A stretch of 64,000 nt of DNA from Tipula vernalis (lineage: Eukaryota > Arthropoda > Insecta > Diptera > Tipulidae). The position numbers were made by a program, and so were the translations under genes. This document shows positions 32,396 to 43,400 of this stretch, one piece after another. Location: assembly GCA_958295665.1 (NCBI GenBank), contig OY282558.1, forward strand, positions 338,183,106 through 338,247,105, given 5' to 3'. The notes beneath the pieces were generated by a model, which had not been told where the DNA came from, searched no databases, and worked only from the letters and a program-made list of their open reading frames with translations. Every line of letters starts with the position of its first letter. Position 1 is the stretch's first letter.

Positions 32396-35365
32396 AGGTC
32401 TCCAAACAAAAACTAATATTCTTCGTAAAAATATTTTGGCGTGTAGTTACGATATTATCTGTTTGAGTGAGACATTTCTGAATGTTGACATTTTTGATGG
32501 TGAGTTGTTCTCAAGTGACTTTATTGTATACAGAAGAGATCGCGATTTAAATTTATTTCCAGATAAAAAAGATGGTGGTGGTTGCCTTATTGCAATCCAT
32601 AAAAAATCCATAAACTCTTTTAGAAACTTTGAATGGGAAGTGTTTAAAGAGGAAGTATGGGTTGGCATTCGAAGTGATAATGGGAAGTTGCTTTATATTA
32701 ATGTTCCCTACATATCTAATGCCAAAACTGGTGACTATTATAGTTTTTTTGATAATATTTCTTCTATTATTAATTTAAATCCAAACTCTGACTTTATTAT
32801 AGCTGGTGACTTTAACCTTCCTATGGTTCCTTGGAGTAACTTAAATAATTCAACCATGGTATCTCTTTTCGGTACTGCTGAGTCTCTCATTAATATGCTA
32901 AATGTCACGGGCACTAAACAGCATAATTATATAAAACATGTTAATGGTAGAATGTTAGACTTAGTTATTTCAAATATTCAGAATTATATTCATGTGTGCT
33001 TCAGACATTTTGTCTAAAATTGATTCCCATCATCCACCGTTAGAAATTAATGTAATTATTAAACATATCAAACCATTCGAAAGGTTCAACACGATTAATT
33101 AGGCTATGGAAAAAGGGAAATTATTATCGCATTAATTCCATAATAAGTTCGATTGACTGGTCAAATTTGTTTGGTTCTTTAAGCATTAATGATTCAGAAG
33201 AATATTTTATAACGAACTGTATAATATTATTGAATCTTGTATTCCATGCATAACACCAAAACGAAAGGATTATCCAAGTTGGTATTCAAGAAACCTAATT
33301 AAATTAATTGAATTTAAACATTTAATTTATAAAAAATCCAAAAGAATCAATGATCCCGAGTATTGTAGTTTATTCAAATCCTTACGTGCAACAGTGAGGA
33401 AGAAAATAAAATCGTGTTACGCTAGCTACCTCTCTTCCATCGAATCGAGCATCCAATTCAATCCAAAACGGTTTTGGTCTTATACTAAATCGTTAAAAAA
33501 CACAAGTATTTTCCCCCAAAGCATCCGAAACAGCACTAGCATCGCGAACAACAATACTGATATCTGTAATATTTCCGCCTCTTATTTTAAGTCAGTTTAT
33601 AAATTTGATAACCGTACCCCTTTGAATCCCAATTTACTTATAGAGGAGAACACTTTGTCTTTGAACACTTTGTATTTGATTGATACACTCGATACTTCTT
33701 TTATTTCCCCTTTCATAGTTACTGCCTAGTTGAGACATTTGGATCTAGGCAAGGGTGGTGGACCTGACGACATTTCACCTTACTCCTTATATCACACAGC
33801 TGAAACATTAAGTTTCCCACTCTCTTTATTGTTCAATAAGTCGCTAAATGAATGCGTATTTCCCGATGTTTGGAAGAGGGCAATTATTGTACCTATTTTC
33901 AAATCTGGTGATAAATCACTTGTTTCAAACTACAGACCTATTGCTTTGCTAGGTACTATCGCAAAAACATTTGAACGACTTGTGTTTAATGCATTAATAG
34001 GAAAAACGGGACATTTAATTTCTAATCATCAGCATGGTTTCTACAAATCTAGGTCTACCTTGACTAATTTATTGAACTTTACAGAATTTGTTTATGATTC
34101 AGTGAACTCAGGGCACAGCGTTGATGTAATTTACACTGACTTTGCGAAAGCTTTTGATAAAGTTAATCACAGAATTCTTTTATCGAAACTTTCTAACTTT
34201 GGAATTGATAACAAAACCATCCAATGGACCAAGTCATATCTAACCAATAGATCACATTATGTTCAAATACTAGATTCGAAATCTGAAGTTTTCATTCCAT
34301 CGTCGGGAGTTCCACAAGGCTCAATCCTTGGCCCACTGTTGTTCTTGTATTTTATTAACGATATAGTTGTTGGTATTGATAGTGAGGTATTAATGTTCGC
34401 GGATGATTTAAAATTATTTCGCGCAATTTGTTCTTTACAAGATTGCATTGTTCTGCAATCAGATGTTGATAAATTAGTGCGATGGTATAATAGAAATTGC
34501 ATGGAACTAAACATTAATAAATACTGTGTGCTCAGAATAAAATGTAAAGATTTGTTTAGTGAATTTTCCTACAAAATTGGTAATAGTTGTCTATCGGTTT
34601 GTCCATTTGTTAAAGATTTAGGGGTCTTTATAGATGAGGATTTTTCGTTTAAGGTTCATATATATATATCAATTAATCAGCAATGCTTATAAAATGCTTG
34701 GCTTCGTGATGAGGACTGGCTCAAATTTTAAATCTTCCAGCACACTTTCATAAGCATTTATAAAGCGCTTGTACGGAGCAACCTCGAATACTTAACCGTC
34801 ATTTGGAATCCTAACTGCCGCACACATTCACATAATATTGAACGGGTACAAAAGAAGTGTACTCGTTTCCTACCACCCCACTAATTCGAAGAAATAAGAA
34901 TTTTGGAATTAATTGGTTTTTGGCAAATTTTAGTTCAATGTTTAACCAATGAACTGGAAGTATGCGATAATGCAATAGTGATCCTCTTATTTACTGGGTA
35001 TTATTATTTATTATTTACTGGGTAATTTTGAGCCCTTTATATTAATATCAATCGGAAGGTTCGCAAACCATTTAAGATTTGATGACGATGGAATTTTTTT
35101 CAAATTACTATTAGGCAATTTTAAAAAGGTGGAAACCTGCCCAACAAGGGGATAAAGCCTAAAGGAGTCCTATTTTATTGTAAAGGAGTTACATTATTCT
35201 AAAAACGGTAGAGGATCGCCGCAATAGAATGGATTTAACCCTCATAAGAATAGAGTTATGTATCATACTGCCACTAATTTTGAAACATTTTTTAAAAACG
35301 CCAGTACAGCCGGTATTTTTTTTCGAACTAGTTTTTTTCTTGTTTTTGCCTTTGTTATCATATCT

Positions 35366-35376
35366 AAAGAAGGTAG
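35366..35376. repeat. 11-bp target duplication of the truncated LINE, left copy
   Basis: AAAGAAGGTAG at 35366-35376 is repeated exactly at 36001-36011. Confidence 0.9.
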
Positions 35377-36000
35377 GTTAGGTTAGGTTGGAGTGGCTGC
35401 TTACGCACACTTAGACCGGTGACGGTCCATTGTGATACCACAGGATGTATCTCCTTTTACCCCTATTGGAACCATTTCGAGCTACTTATGTAGCGTAAGA
35501 CGTCCCGCACTTTAATGTTTTCGAGATCCGAGAGGCAGTCCATCCTGAACTTACCTAAGTGTTTGTGCCTTCTGAGAGCCAATGCTGGACACGAGCAAAG
35601 GAAGTGGACCAACGTCTCTTCCTCCTCTTCGTCCAAGCAGCTTCTGCAGAAGTCATTAGCCTCCAGACCCAGCCTTCTTGCATGTTCTCCAAAAAGGCAG
35701 TGTCCCGTGAGTATTCCTACGACCGTTCTTAATTCACGTCTTCGTAAGGATATTAATGCCCTAGTGCGCCCCAAGTCCAGCTTTGGCCAAACTTGTCTTG
35801 CAACTCTACAGGTTAGGGTGTTAGACCACCTTTCCCCCGCTGAGGATAGCGCCTGCTTCCCAAGTGCTTGTCTCAGCGCTGTGATAGGCCTCCCCAGACT
35901 TGCCCTTTCCGGTTGTAGCTGGAGAGTCGTACCATGCCTAGCAAGTTCATCTGCCCTGCAGTTCCCCATGACGCCCGAGTGACCTGGGACCCAGACTGGG
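35377..36000 (-). mobile_element. 5'-truncated LINE (RNase H group) with TTAGG-like tail
   Basis: 624 bp between perfect 11-bp duplications. On the minus strand it starts inside RNase H (VWVPGHSGVMGNCRADELAR, the last RNase H motif) and runs through TGHCLFGEHARRLGLEANDF, CRSCLDEEEEETLVHFLCSC and YISSSKWFQ with an uninterrupted frame (35463-35969) to the stop. The 3' end is about 85 bp of UTR followed by a CCTAACCTAAC tail. It differs in sequence from the 9.9 kb LINE but has the same domain order (I/LOA/R1-type). The clean ORF and exact duplication indicate a fairly recent insertion. Confidence 0.9.
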
Positions 36001-36011
36001 AAAGAAGGTAG

Positions 36012-37384
36012 ATCAGGTAGTATTTCTGGATATTAAATTCCATTAAATGTAGACATTCTAGTTTTTGTTTTTGTTGTGCCATCCATCGCATCCATAGCTG
36101 GGACCGATAATGATGATATCTAAATGTTAAAAAACCTAAAAGTAAGCAAAGATACTACATAATTACAATAACAAAATAACACACTTTGGTAACAAAGAAA
36201 TTACAATAACAAATTGGCACGTTTCGTTTAACACAGAAAAATAAAGTAAAGAATTTGACACCAATAATCTTTGCGCCCGAAAGTAGTCTAAGTAAAAATT
36301 ACATACAAATAAAGAAACAACTTAATTTCTTTTTGAAATGCCATTTAGGGGAATTAAAATAAATAATGTATGACATTGAAAAAATATTAACATTGAAAAT
36401 ATTTCCGTAAATATTTTATATATATAAAATTTGTAAAGTTCCGCGTGTTAAACAAAAAAAGATTTCCGCATCTTCAACAAAAAGATTTCCGCAGCTTCAA
36501 CAAAAAAAGATTTCCGTATCTTCTGTAAACATTGTAAACAGGAAGATTAAATTGTAATATATAAAGACATAAAATTGTAAAAAAGATCACAGTGTAATCA
36601 GAAGTAAAGAGCACAGTGTAATCATAAGTAAAGTAAAATTAATGAAATAAAGAAAGTATCTTAAGTGACAATAAATCGAGATTTTTCAATTCAGGAATAC
36701 ATACAATTTGGTAAGTATAAAATAACCAACATACTAACATCTGGGTACCGGTGAGATTGAGTAATTGTGGAAGAAAGAAATATGGCAGTATTTATACCCG
36801 CTGAATAATCTTTCACACTTATAAGATCTCATCTTTCTCACAACTAACATTTAAACTCTCCACGCTTAAATATATCACTTGGGTCATAGCCCCTACCAGC
36901 GGTAAGCGCCAAGTGACTATACAAGCTCCAAACCATCGTCTCCATATAACTACATTAAATCTATATTAAGTCAAGCTAACCACCGACGTATCCCATACCC
37001 GGAATTTGTCATACACACACGAAGTACAATTAACTGGACATAATAATTACCCGGTACATATAACAAAGAATTCCCAAACACCTATAAACATAACAAAGCA
37101 TTACCATAAACCCAAAATATTTTGTTTAATATCGATTTTTTGAATGTAGAACATACGACGACATTATTGGTATAAACACCTAGCAATATATCATTGATAT
37201 ATCAATATAACGAGGAAAAGTAGCACACGTCTTCATAAGAATTGTCGGATATTTTTTAAAAAGTTTATGAGCACATTCATGATGATGACGAGTTCTGAGT
37301 TTTGTTAATAGACAGATTATTACTATAATTAGATTAAGAATGTACGTTATTGGTAGACGATTCATTATATGTGGGTAACTGGAG
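36012..37384. other. Non-coding stretch with a short tandem repeat
   Basis: No gene seen. Three tandem copies of a roughly 24-bp unit (AACAAAAAAAGATTTCCGCA plus TCTTC) lie at about 36452-36526, and two copies of CACAGTGTAATCA..AAGTAAAG lie at 36588-36632. Confidence 0.6.
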
Positions 37385-37474
37385 CAGGGAAACTTTCGAA
37401 TTTAAGCTTGAAATTTCTCATACCGTTAGAACGGAATTCGTGCTAATTAGTGCTCATTGGAAAATTTAGTGCTA

Positions 37475-38760
37475 GTCCAGGAGCCGAGAAAATGGAAAAA
37501 TAATTTGCATATTCCGCCTGAAAGACGATAAACAAACACACAGAACCTGATTTTCATCGGAGATTCAGAAATGATTAACTATTAACTTGTGCATCTTGTG
37601 AAATTTGTGCTTTTCACAAAAATATAAATTTTGACAATTTTCATTCATTAAATTGTGGAAAATGAAAATCAATCCGTACCCCTAAATGATACTATACGCA
37701 AACATCTAAGACACATCTTGCGTTCAATAATTTCCAAATTGAACAACAAAAGTAATTGATTCAAACTATTTCCGATATAAAATGTTTTACAAACCAATAC
37801 AAATGATACTGTAAAAAAATGATAAAACGAAACATATCCCCTTATCTTTTCCATTAGTGAACACATTGAAGGAATTGGTCCTTATCACAAAAATATTTAG
37901 TTTCGAATATTTTCATTGATGCACCGAGGAAATATTAAAAATTTATCAACATATTTAGAATAACATTTTGAATGTTCAATAAATTACGATTAACGGCAGA
38001 AGAGAACCTTTCAAATTTAAGCTGAAACTTCTTATACCGGTATAACTGGATTTGAGCTAATTGAAAAATTATATGTAGTAGCCAAAGCTTTTTACACCAT
38101 CCACACATTGAAACGTTCTACAATAGTGTTTAGTGACATGAAAAATGTTTCAACCCAAGAATTTGGTATATCAACAAAGAGTCACAAATGCGTTTATATG
38201 CCCGACAAATACCATAATCTTATATGAGGTGCAATCCTTTTGAAATCCCTCCCTTGTGGTATCCGAAACCGTTCTAAGCACTGTGCCATTTGGTTGGTTA
38301 GTTTAAATTCATTCTGGTCAATTCTGGATTAGCACAAATTAAATTTCGCTTTTGTATTTTTTTTTGTACAGTATCGCAACGAAACGCGATCGTTTAATCA
38401 GACATAACATTTATATTGGTTTGTAAAACATTTTATGTCGGAAATAGCTTAAGTCCATTACTTTTGTTGTTCAATTTGGAAATTATTGAACGCAAGATGT
38501 GTCTAGGGTGTTTCCGTACAGTATCATTTAGGAGTACGGATTGATTTAAATTTTCCACAATTTGATGAATGAAAGTTGTCAAAATGTATATTATTGTGAT
38601 AAGCACAAATTTCTTCATTGTATTTACTAATTAAAAATATTAAATTAATTAGTTAATCTTTTCTGATTTCCGCTGAAAAATCAGGTTCTGTTTGTGTACT
38701 TTAATACCGTCTTTCAGGCGGAATATAAAATTTTTCTTTCCATTTTCTCGGCTCCTGGAC
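37475..38760. repeat. Long inverted repeat, ~340-bp arms
   Basis: The left arm 37475-37806 begins GTCCAGGAGCCGAGAAAATG and the right arm 38408-38760 ends with its reverse complement. They share ATCTTGCGTTCAATAATTTC and AAAATGTTTTACAAACCAAT. Identity is about 85% by eye. The 600-bp spacer includes a segment (38000-38070, TTTAAGCTGAAACTTCTTAT) that is a direct repeat of 37395-37460, just outside the left arm. No coding potential. Probably a large foldback or two insertions of one repeat. Confidence 0.8.
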
Positions 38761-39920
38761 GATCACAGTCAATAGTTCATTTACTTACATATAATTTGAT
38801 TTTTGTTGAAAAAAAGTAATTGATTGTTTTCAAAGAAAAATGCAACAACAGTAAAAAAATAATACAAAAATCTCCTGTATATCTTTATCTAAAACGTACA
38901 CAAAATATCGATAATACCAACAAGTGTTACTTGCTGTAATAATAAATCAAGTCAAATCCTAAATATATTTTTAAATCTAAGAAAACAAAAATCACAACAA
39001 TGTGGCTTGTGGCTTTAGTTCACTAAACCTTGTTGCAAGTTGTGGACTTTTACACTAACCTTTTGATATGACCCCCAATGGTTTAAATGGAGACTCTTTG
39101 AAAAAACGTTTTGTTGGAAAAAGAAAGAAGAAGAAGAACGGTCATAAATCTGAGCATTTATTGTATCCAAAAGAAGTCTAAGACGGTCTTGTTTAGTTTG
39201 TGGTTTTAATCTTAAATGTAACTCGTAATAAATATTAAATACTGAATTTCTAATTTTATCAAATATTGTGTAACATTTTTTGTAGACCGACTTTTAAACC
39301 GAGTGTCTACAAAACAGTTTCTTGAATAGAAAGAAAATCCATAGAACATTCTCGAAACACAGATTATATATCACTAGGAAAAACAGATAATCATAGCTCT
39401 CAGGCATATACATTTCTTGAAAACCAAACTGCTAATTAATTAAATTTATGTGTAAAATCGTATTTACCGATATAATTAGACTAACCACAAAAGAGACAGT
39501 TCGGGTGAGGATGGAAACAAGATAAATGTTTCAAAAACGAAAATCTGTGCTATTAAAAGGATAGTTATACAATGACTAATTAAGCATTAATTAATTATTA
39601 TTCAGAATTAATAGTCTTGAAACCACCACATCTTTTATATTACAATATTTTTAGTGAACCCTCCCCCGCCCCCCCCCTCCCCCACCCGTCTGTTTTTTGT
39701 TTATGGCATTAAAGTATAAGTATGAGAGTTATGAGACATGAAAATGACATTATTTGGCGTTGACGCCTTTACAAAATAATAAGATAATAATTTTTTTTTA
39801 TTATAAATCCAATCCCCGATTCTTATTTATATAAAACGAAATGAAAATTTATATTTATATTCCATTTATGATTGTTAAATGAAAATAACATTAATATTAA
39901 CCAATTTTATTTTATTTTAT
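38761..39920. other. Probable intronic, non-coding stretch upstream of the Dop1R1 exon
   Basis: No exon seen. A C-rich tract CCCTCCCCCGCCCCCCCCCT is at about 39660-39680, and a G-rich counterpart lies at 40441-40463 on the other side of the exon. Confidence 0.55.
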
Positions 39921-39930
39921 ATCGTTCCAG

Positions 39931-40110
39931 GAATTTTTTTATCCCTGCTAATCTTTCTATCGGTAGCAGGAAATATATTAGTATGTATTGCAATTTATAC
40001 AGAACGAAGTTTAAGGAGGATTGGAAATCTGTTTTTAGCCTCATTGGCAATAGCTGATTTATTTGTGGCATCTTTAGTAATGACATTCGCTGGTGTGAAT
40101 GATATTTTAG
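39931..40110 (+). CDS. Dop1R1: Dopamine D1-like receptor, internal exon (TM1-TM2)
   Basis: The exon encodes [40 protein letters not shown] and [19 protein letters not shown]: most of TM1 with the GN..V motif (Asn1.50), intracellular loop 1, and TM2 with the LAxAD motif (Asp2.50). It is essentially the insect Dop1R1 sequence. The Dop1R1 product is a plasma-membrane Gs-coupled dopamine receptor acting in learning, arousal and locomotion circuits. The acceptor TTTTATATCGTTCCAG ends at 39930 and the donor GTAAGT starts at 40111; both exon ends are phase 1. The in-frame ATG at 39879 lies upstream of the acceptor and is probably not used. The N-terminal exon(s) are not visible in the window. Confidence 0.93.
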
Positions 40111-40732
40111 GTAAGTGTAAGCTTAGTATAAATACATTTATAAATTTGTACTGCGATACTGCTATCCTTTTTTAATTTTTCAAAATATTTTTATGTTAAA
40201 ATTCGCCCAAATATATATACGAATAAATATCCCAAATGTCGCCATCTATGTTTATCATCAGATTTTCATATTTCTCGACGAATTAGGTTAACATGGCCCC
40301 GAAACTCCCTTCCGTCCGCACTTCCAGACATACATTTTTATTATTTTGGTTTTGCCTCTAATTCTCACAACTATTATAAGATTGATTTGAGTAATAAGCA
40401 GTTTATGTTAACTTTTAGATCCATTCGAGTCTAGAATAAGAGAGGGGGTGGGGGGGGGGAGGTGTTGCAATGAAAGAGAAAATTACCAAATAAATTTTCT
40501 CAATGCCCGACAATTTTTTTGCAACAATCCATTATCAACCTGTTCACAAAATTTGAAGTCGATTGAAGCATTGAGTGAGAGTCATTCTAACAAAAAGGAG
40601 TAATATAAATTTGTTGATCTGTTATCCGAGATAAAGTCGAATTTTTCGAAAAAATATTTTTCTACGTTTAATACACGTTCCAAATTCCAACAATTGTTCC
40701 CTAGGTGTCTTTAAGACAAAATGAATGGATTA

Positions 40733-41077
40733 AGCTGCTATCACACCAAGCGCGGCGCGTCGGCGGCAAATTCAAATAAATTTAAATACACGTTTTTTTG
40801 CTTATGTAGTGATGGGAAATTATAGCTTGAACAAAAATAAAATTATTATTCATAAAACCATTTACAAACTTTATGATTTTAATAGAGAAATTACAATTTT
40901 AGTAAATGGTATAAAATTAAATTTTATCTGCCGCCGCGAAACCCGGCGGCAAAAAAAAATCGTCGTTCATCGCTAGTTTATATTTTTACACAAACTACGA
41001 TTTCCTATCACTACATAAGCAAAAAAACGTGTATTTAAATTTGCCGCCGTCGCGTCGCATTTGTTGTGAAAGCACCT
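40733..41077. mobile_element. MITE, 345 bp, TTA-flanked (Harbinger-type)
   Basis: The ends AGCTGCTATCACACC and (reverse complement) AGGTGCTTTCACAAC are flanked by TTA (40730-40732 and 41078-41080), the 3-bp duplication typical of PIF/Harbinger elements. The inverted arms extend about 85-100 bp and share ACACGTTTTTTTGCTTATGT. The interior has an extra GC-rich palindromic piece (CTGCCGCCGCGAAACCCGGC, 40929-40948). No ORF. Confidence 0.85.
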
Positions 41078-41142
41078 TTACTGTGTAAAATAGAAATAAC
41101 ATTTCTAAATTTACCTAAAATACTTTGGTGGTGGCACACATT

Positions 41143-41436
41143 TAAGCCTGGTTTCCATTATGAAACTTTTACTGACAGTACTTTTTACTGAATAAAAACA
41201 TAAACATCGAAAATTGCATTGAAAAATTGAAATATTTTGCCAGTACTGACAAATATACTTCGATTTATATATTTTTTCAGTAAATTTTGTCGGTATACTA
41301 TAAAAAATGTCAGTATGCTATAATAATTTTGTCAGTACTGTAAAACTGAAAAAGTTTTTTTTTCTCTCACACAGCACGAGAATATATATTTTGTTTATAC
41401 CGTCAGTAAATATTTCATAATGGAAATCAGGCTTCA
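41143..41436. mobile_element. Foldback MITE, 294 bp, with iterated CAGTACTGAC word
   Basis: The terminal inverted repeats TAAGCCTGGTTTCCATTATG and (reverse complement) TGAAGCCTGATTTCCATTAT share about 35 bp and are flanked by ACATT (41138-41142 and 41437-41441), a possible 5-bp duplication. The interior repeats CAGTACTGAC-like words at least six times in both orientations. No ORF. Confidence 0.8.
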
Positions 41437-42374
41437 ACATTAAATTATATCTAGTTAGCTTTTAAATATAGCAAGACATTCCCATTTCTGTGGCATCGCC
41501 ATTTCTGCGACTTTTTATTGACATTTTATGGCATTTTAATGATTGATATTTCAACGACATATTGATCAATAAATTATTTGTGAATTGCTTTAACAAAATC
41601 ACATTTAAAGGTATAATTTCTGTTCTCACGTTACTCACATAATATTGTGATCTGAACAAACAGCACAAATTTTCAGGAAAGAAATTTTGAACATTATGGA
41701 TGGTCTCTTACTGGATATTTATAACTAGATCTGATTGTTAAAGGCCGAAGATGAAAAATGCTAGTTCTAAATCTAACATTATCTCTGAGTCAATGATTTG
41801 GTGGCATGAGTATAGAATATTGATATTTTCGTTATCAATTATTATATTGAGGAAAGGGTCTCCAAATTTACGTAAGCCGTGACATCTTTTAAGTACCTTA
41901 CTAGCCCAAAATAACAGGAAATGTTTGTAAAATATAAATGGTTCGTTTATGGGAAAAGCGTAGTCCGAGGAGTTGGGTAGACCACCCTTCCTGTGCTTAC
42001 TACAAATGTCTACCAAGTTATTTTGTATTGTAGCCAGGAGCCAACCTTAATAATTTCTGTGGCTCTAGTTCTAAATCTAAATATCTCTAAATTACCCCAA
42101 CAAAGTTGTGATTTTGGTGAGTAGCTGATTTATAAATCGAAAGTTCATTCCCCGCTTGCAAAAATATTGTATCGCAACTAATATCAAATATAAAGATTTT
42201 ACTTTTACCTGTCATTGGTCTTGAAAATCTAACCTAAAATTTTTTGAATTAGGGAATTTCATAAAATCAACAGCTGATTCTCCGAATGTCATGATACGAA
42301 TATGTTTGCCATATATACATATATAACGATAATATTTTCGGAAAGTCATCGGAAAGCTTGAATAACATTATTTT

Positions 42375-42600
42375 TAATTTATTTAAAGTTAACATTTTCG
42401 ATAAATGTAAAAGAAAATTTAATCCAGCTTCGAACTGTTAAGAATTTTTTTATGAAAAAAGTAATCCTCTCATCGGGACATGGCAACTGGAATGATTGTA
42501 CCACACTTTACATTCTTTATATATAGACACAGAATTTACTGTGTACCAGTTTTATGCTAATACAGCCAAATTCCTGTTCAAATTTTCTTAAAGCGTATTT
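42375..42600. repeat. Dispersed repeat B, copy 1 (copy 2 at 51904-52230)
   Basis: The segment with TTTAATCCAGCTTCGAACTG, AATCCTCTCATC and TGCTAATACAG aligns over about 190 bp with 51930-52120 at roughly 75% identity. It contains a TATATATAGACACAG TATA-like word. Type unknown, possibly an LTR fragment. Confidence 0.65.
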
Positions 42601-43114
42601 TGTTGACCAAAATTGAATTCGAATTATTTTGGGTTTATTTGTTTTCCAAGAAAATGGCCAATTTGATTTAATTGACAAAAGCCAACCTTTCAAAATAAAA
42701 TATAAATTTTATATGTATAATGACTCTGGTGGCAGGAATCATAACCAAGAATTAGAATTATGTTTAAATAAACCCAATTTTTTTGGGGTTAATGTTATTC
42801 TTGAGGGGATTTATCCTATGCAATTGTTGTAAATTTGTCAAGGAAATACACTATTCGTCACCTTCACACAGCTATATTCCTGTGTAAGGAAATTTTATCA
42901 ATTAACAATTTACTTTTATTTGAAATTAACTACTTAATTCGTGTACATTTTTAATATTAACTTTAATTTGAAATAATTAATTAATTTGTGTAATTTCTAA
43001 TAGAAAAAATGCTTTTACATTTTTTATAAATATTAACTTCAAATTAATTAAAAATAAAATATTGAGTACATGAACCTGTCTATCTATGGGCTGTTGAATA
43101 ACACTTAACAACGT

Positions 43115-43400
43115 GCAACTTTATATCAAGCACGAATCCTTAATTACCTTGGAACTTTATGCAATACAAAATCAGTTCTCTAATTTTAAAAGTTACATAA
43201 TATGTAATGTCAAACAAGCCAAGCCAAAATGTATAACTCAACACCATCATCAAATAAAAAATCACAATCCTCAATAATCTCGGAAAAACTCAAACAACCT
43301 TAAGACAATTTCAAAATTCTGAAAAATTTCGTCCTATAATAGGAAGTTTTAACGTATTGCAACTCAAAATCAAGCAAAACTTTGAAAATCCCAAAAGCGC
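43115..43400. repeat. Dispersed repeat, copy 2 (copy 1 at 19200-19560)
   Basis: Collinear with the repeat near 19.3 kb (TGGAACTTTATGCAATACAA, AATGTCAAACAAGCC, ATTTCGTCCTATAATAGGAA). No ORF. Confidence 0.65.

Larger units (their letters stand above)
30970..34900 (+). pseudogene. LINE ORF2 (endonuclease and reverse transcriptase), split by an LTR
   Basis: The frame ITMKVRG at 30973-30992 continues after the LTR as LQTKTNILRKNILA and SYDIICLSETFLNVDIFDGE, the start of the AP-endonuclease domain with the catalytic Glu. GGGCLIAIHKK and DFIIAGDFNLPMVPWSN (catalytic Asp/Asn) follow, with SHHPPLEINV after a frameshift at about 33000. The RT starts near 33394: GKGGGPDDISPYSLY, WKRAIIVPIFKSGDKSLVSN, YRPIALLGTIAKTFE, YTDFAKAFDKVNHRILL, SSGVPQGSILGPLLFLYFIN, MFADDLKLFRAI (the catalytic FADD is intact). 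One stop codon lies at 33727. The C-terminal HNIERVQKKCTRFLP-type segment, shifted in frame, ends near 34880. Confidence 0.9.
29950..35100 (+). mobile_element. CR1/Jockey-superfamily LINE interrupted by a solo LTR
   Basis: A non-LTR retrotransposon on the plus strand: ORF1 (29998-30860) with a PHD-like zinc finger and coiled coil, then ORF2 (from about 30970) with endonuclease and reverse transcriptase and no RNase H. A 1.4 kb solo LTR sits at 30993-32395 inside the endonuclease N-terminus. Without it the element is about 3.7 kb. A PHD finger in ORF1 is typical of CR1-like LINEs. Exact ends and target duplication were not found. Decay is moderate, with a few stops and frameshifts. Confidence 0.85.

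Noticed and set aside
35372..35390. TTAGG repeats as a telomere or subtelomere
   Set aside because: Only about three units are present, and they form the tail of an inserted LINE with its own target duplication.
35515..35982. 155-codon plus-strand ORF
   Set aside because: It is the antisense shadow of the LINE RNase H/C-terminal ORF, which has clear domain motifs.
39879..39930. In-frame ATG upstream of the Dop1R1 exon as a start codon
   Set aside because: A strong polypyrimidine-AG acceptor ends at 39930. The intervening codons ([15 protein letters not shown]) are not part of the known receptor, and the exon would start inside TM1 without an N-terminus.
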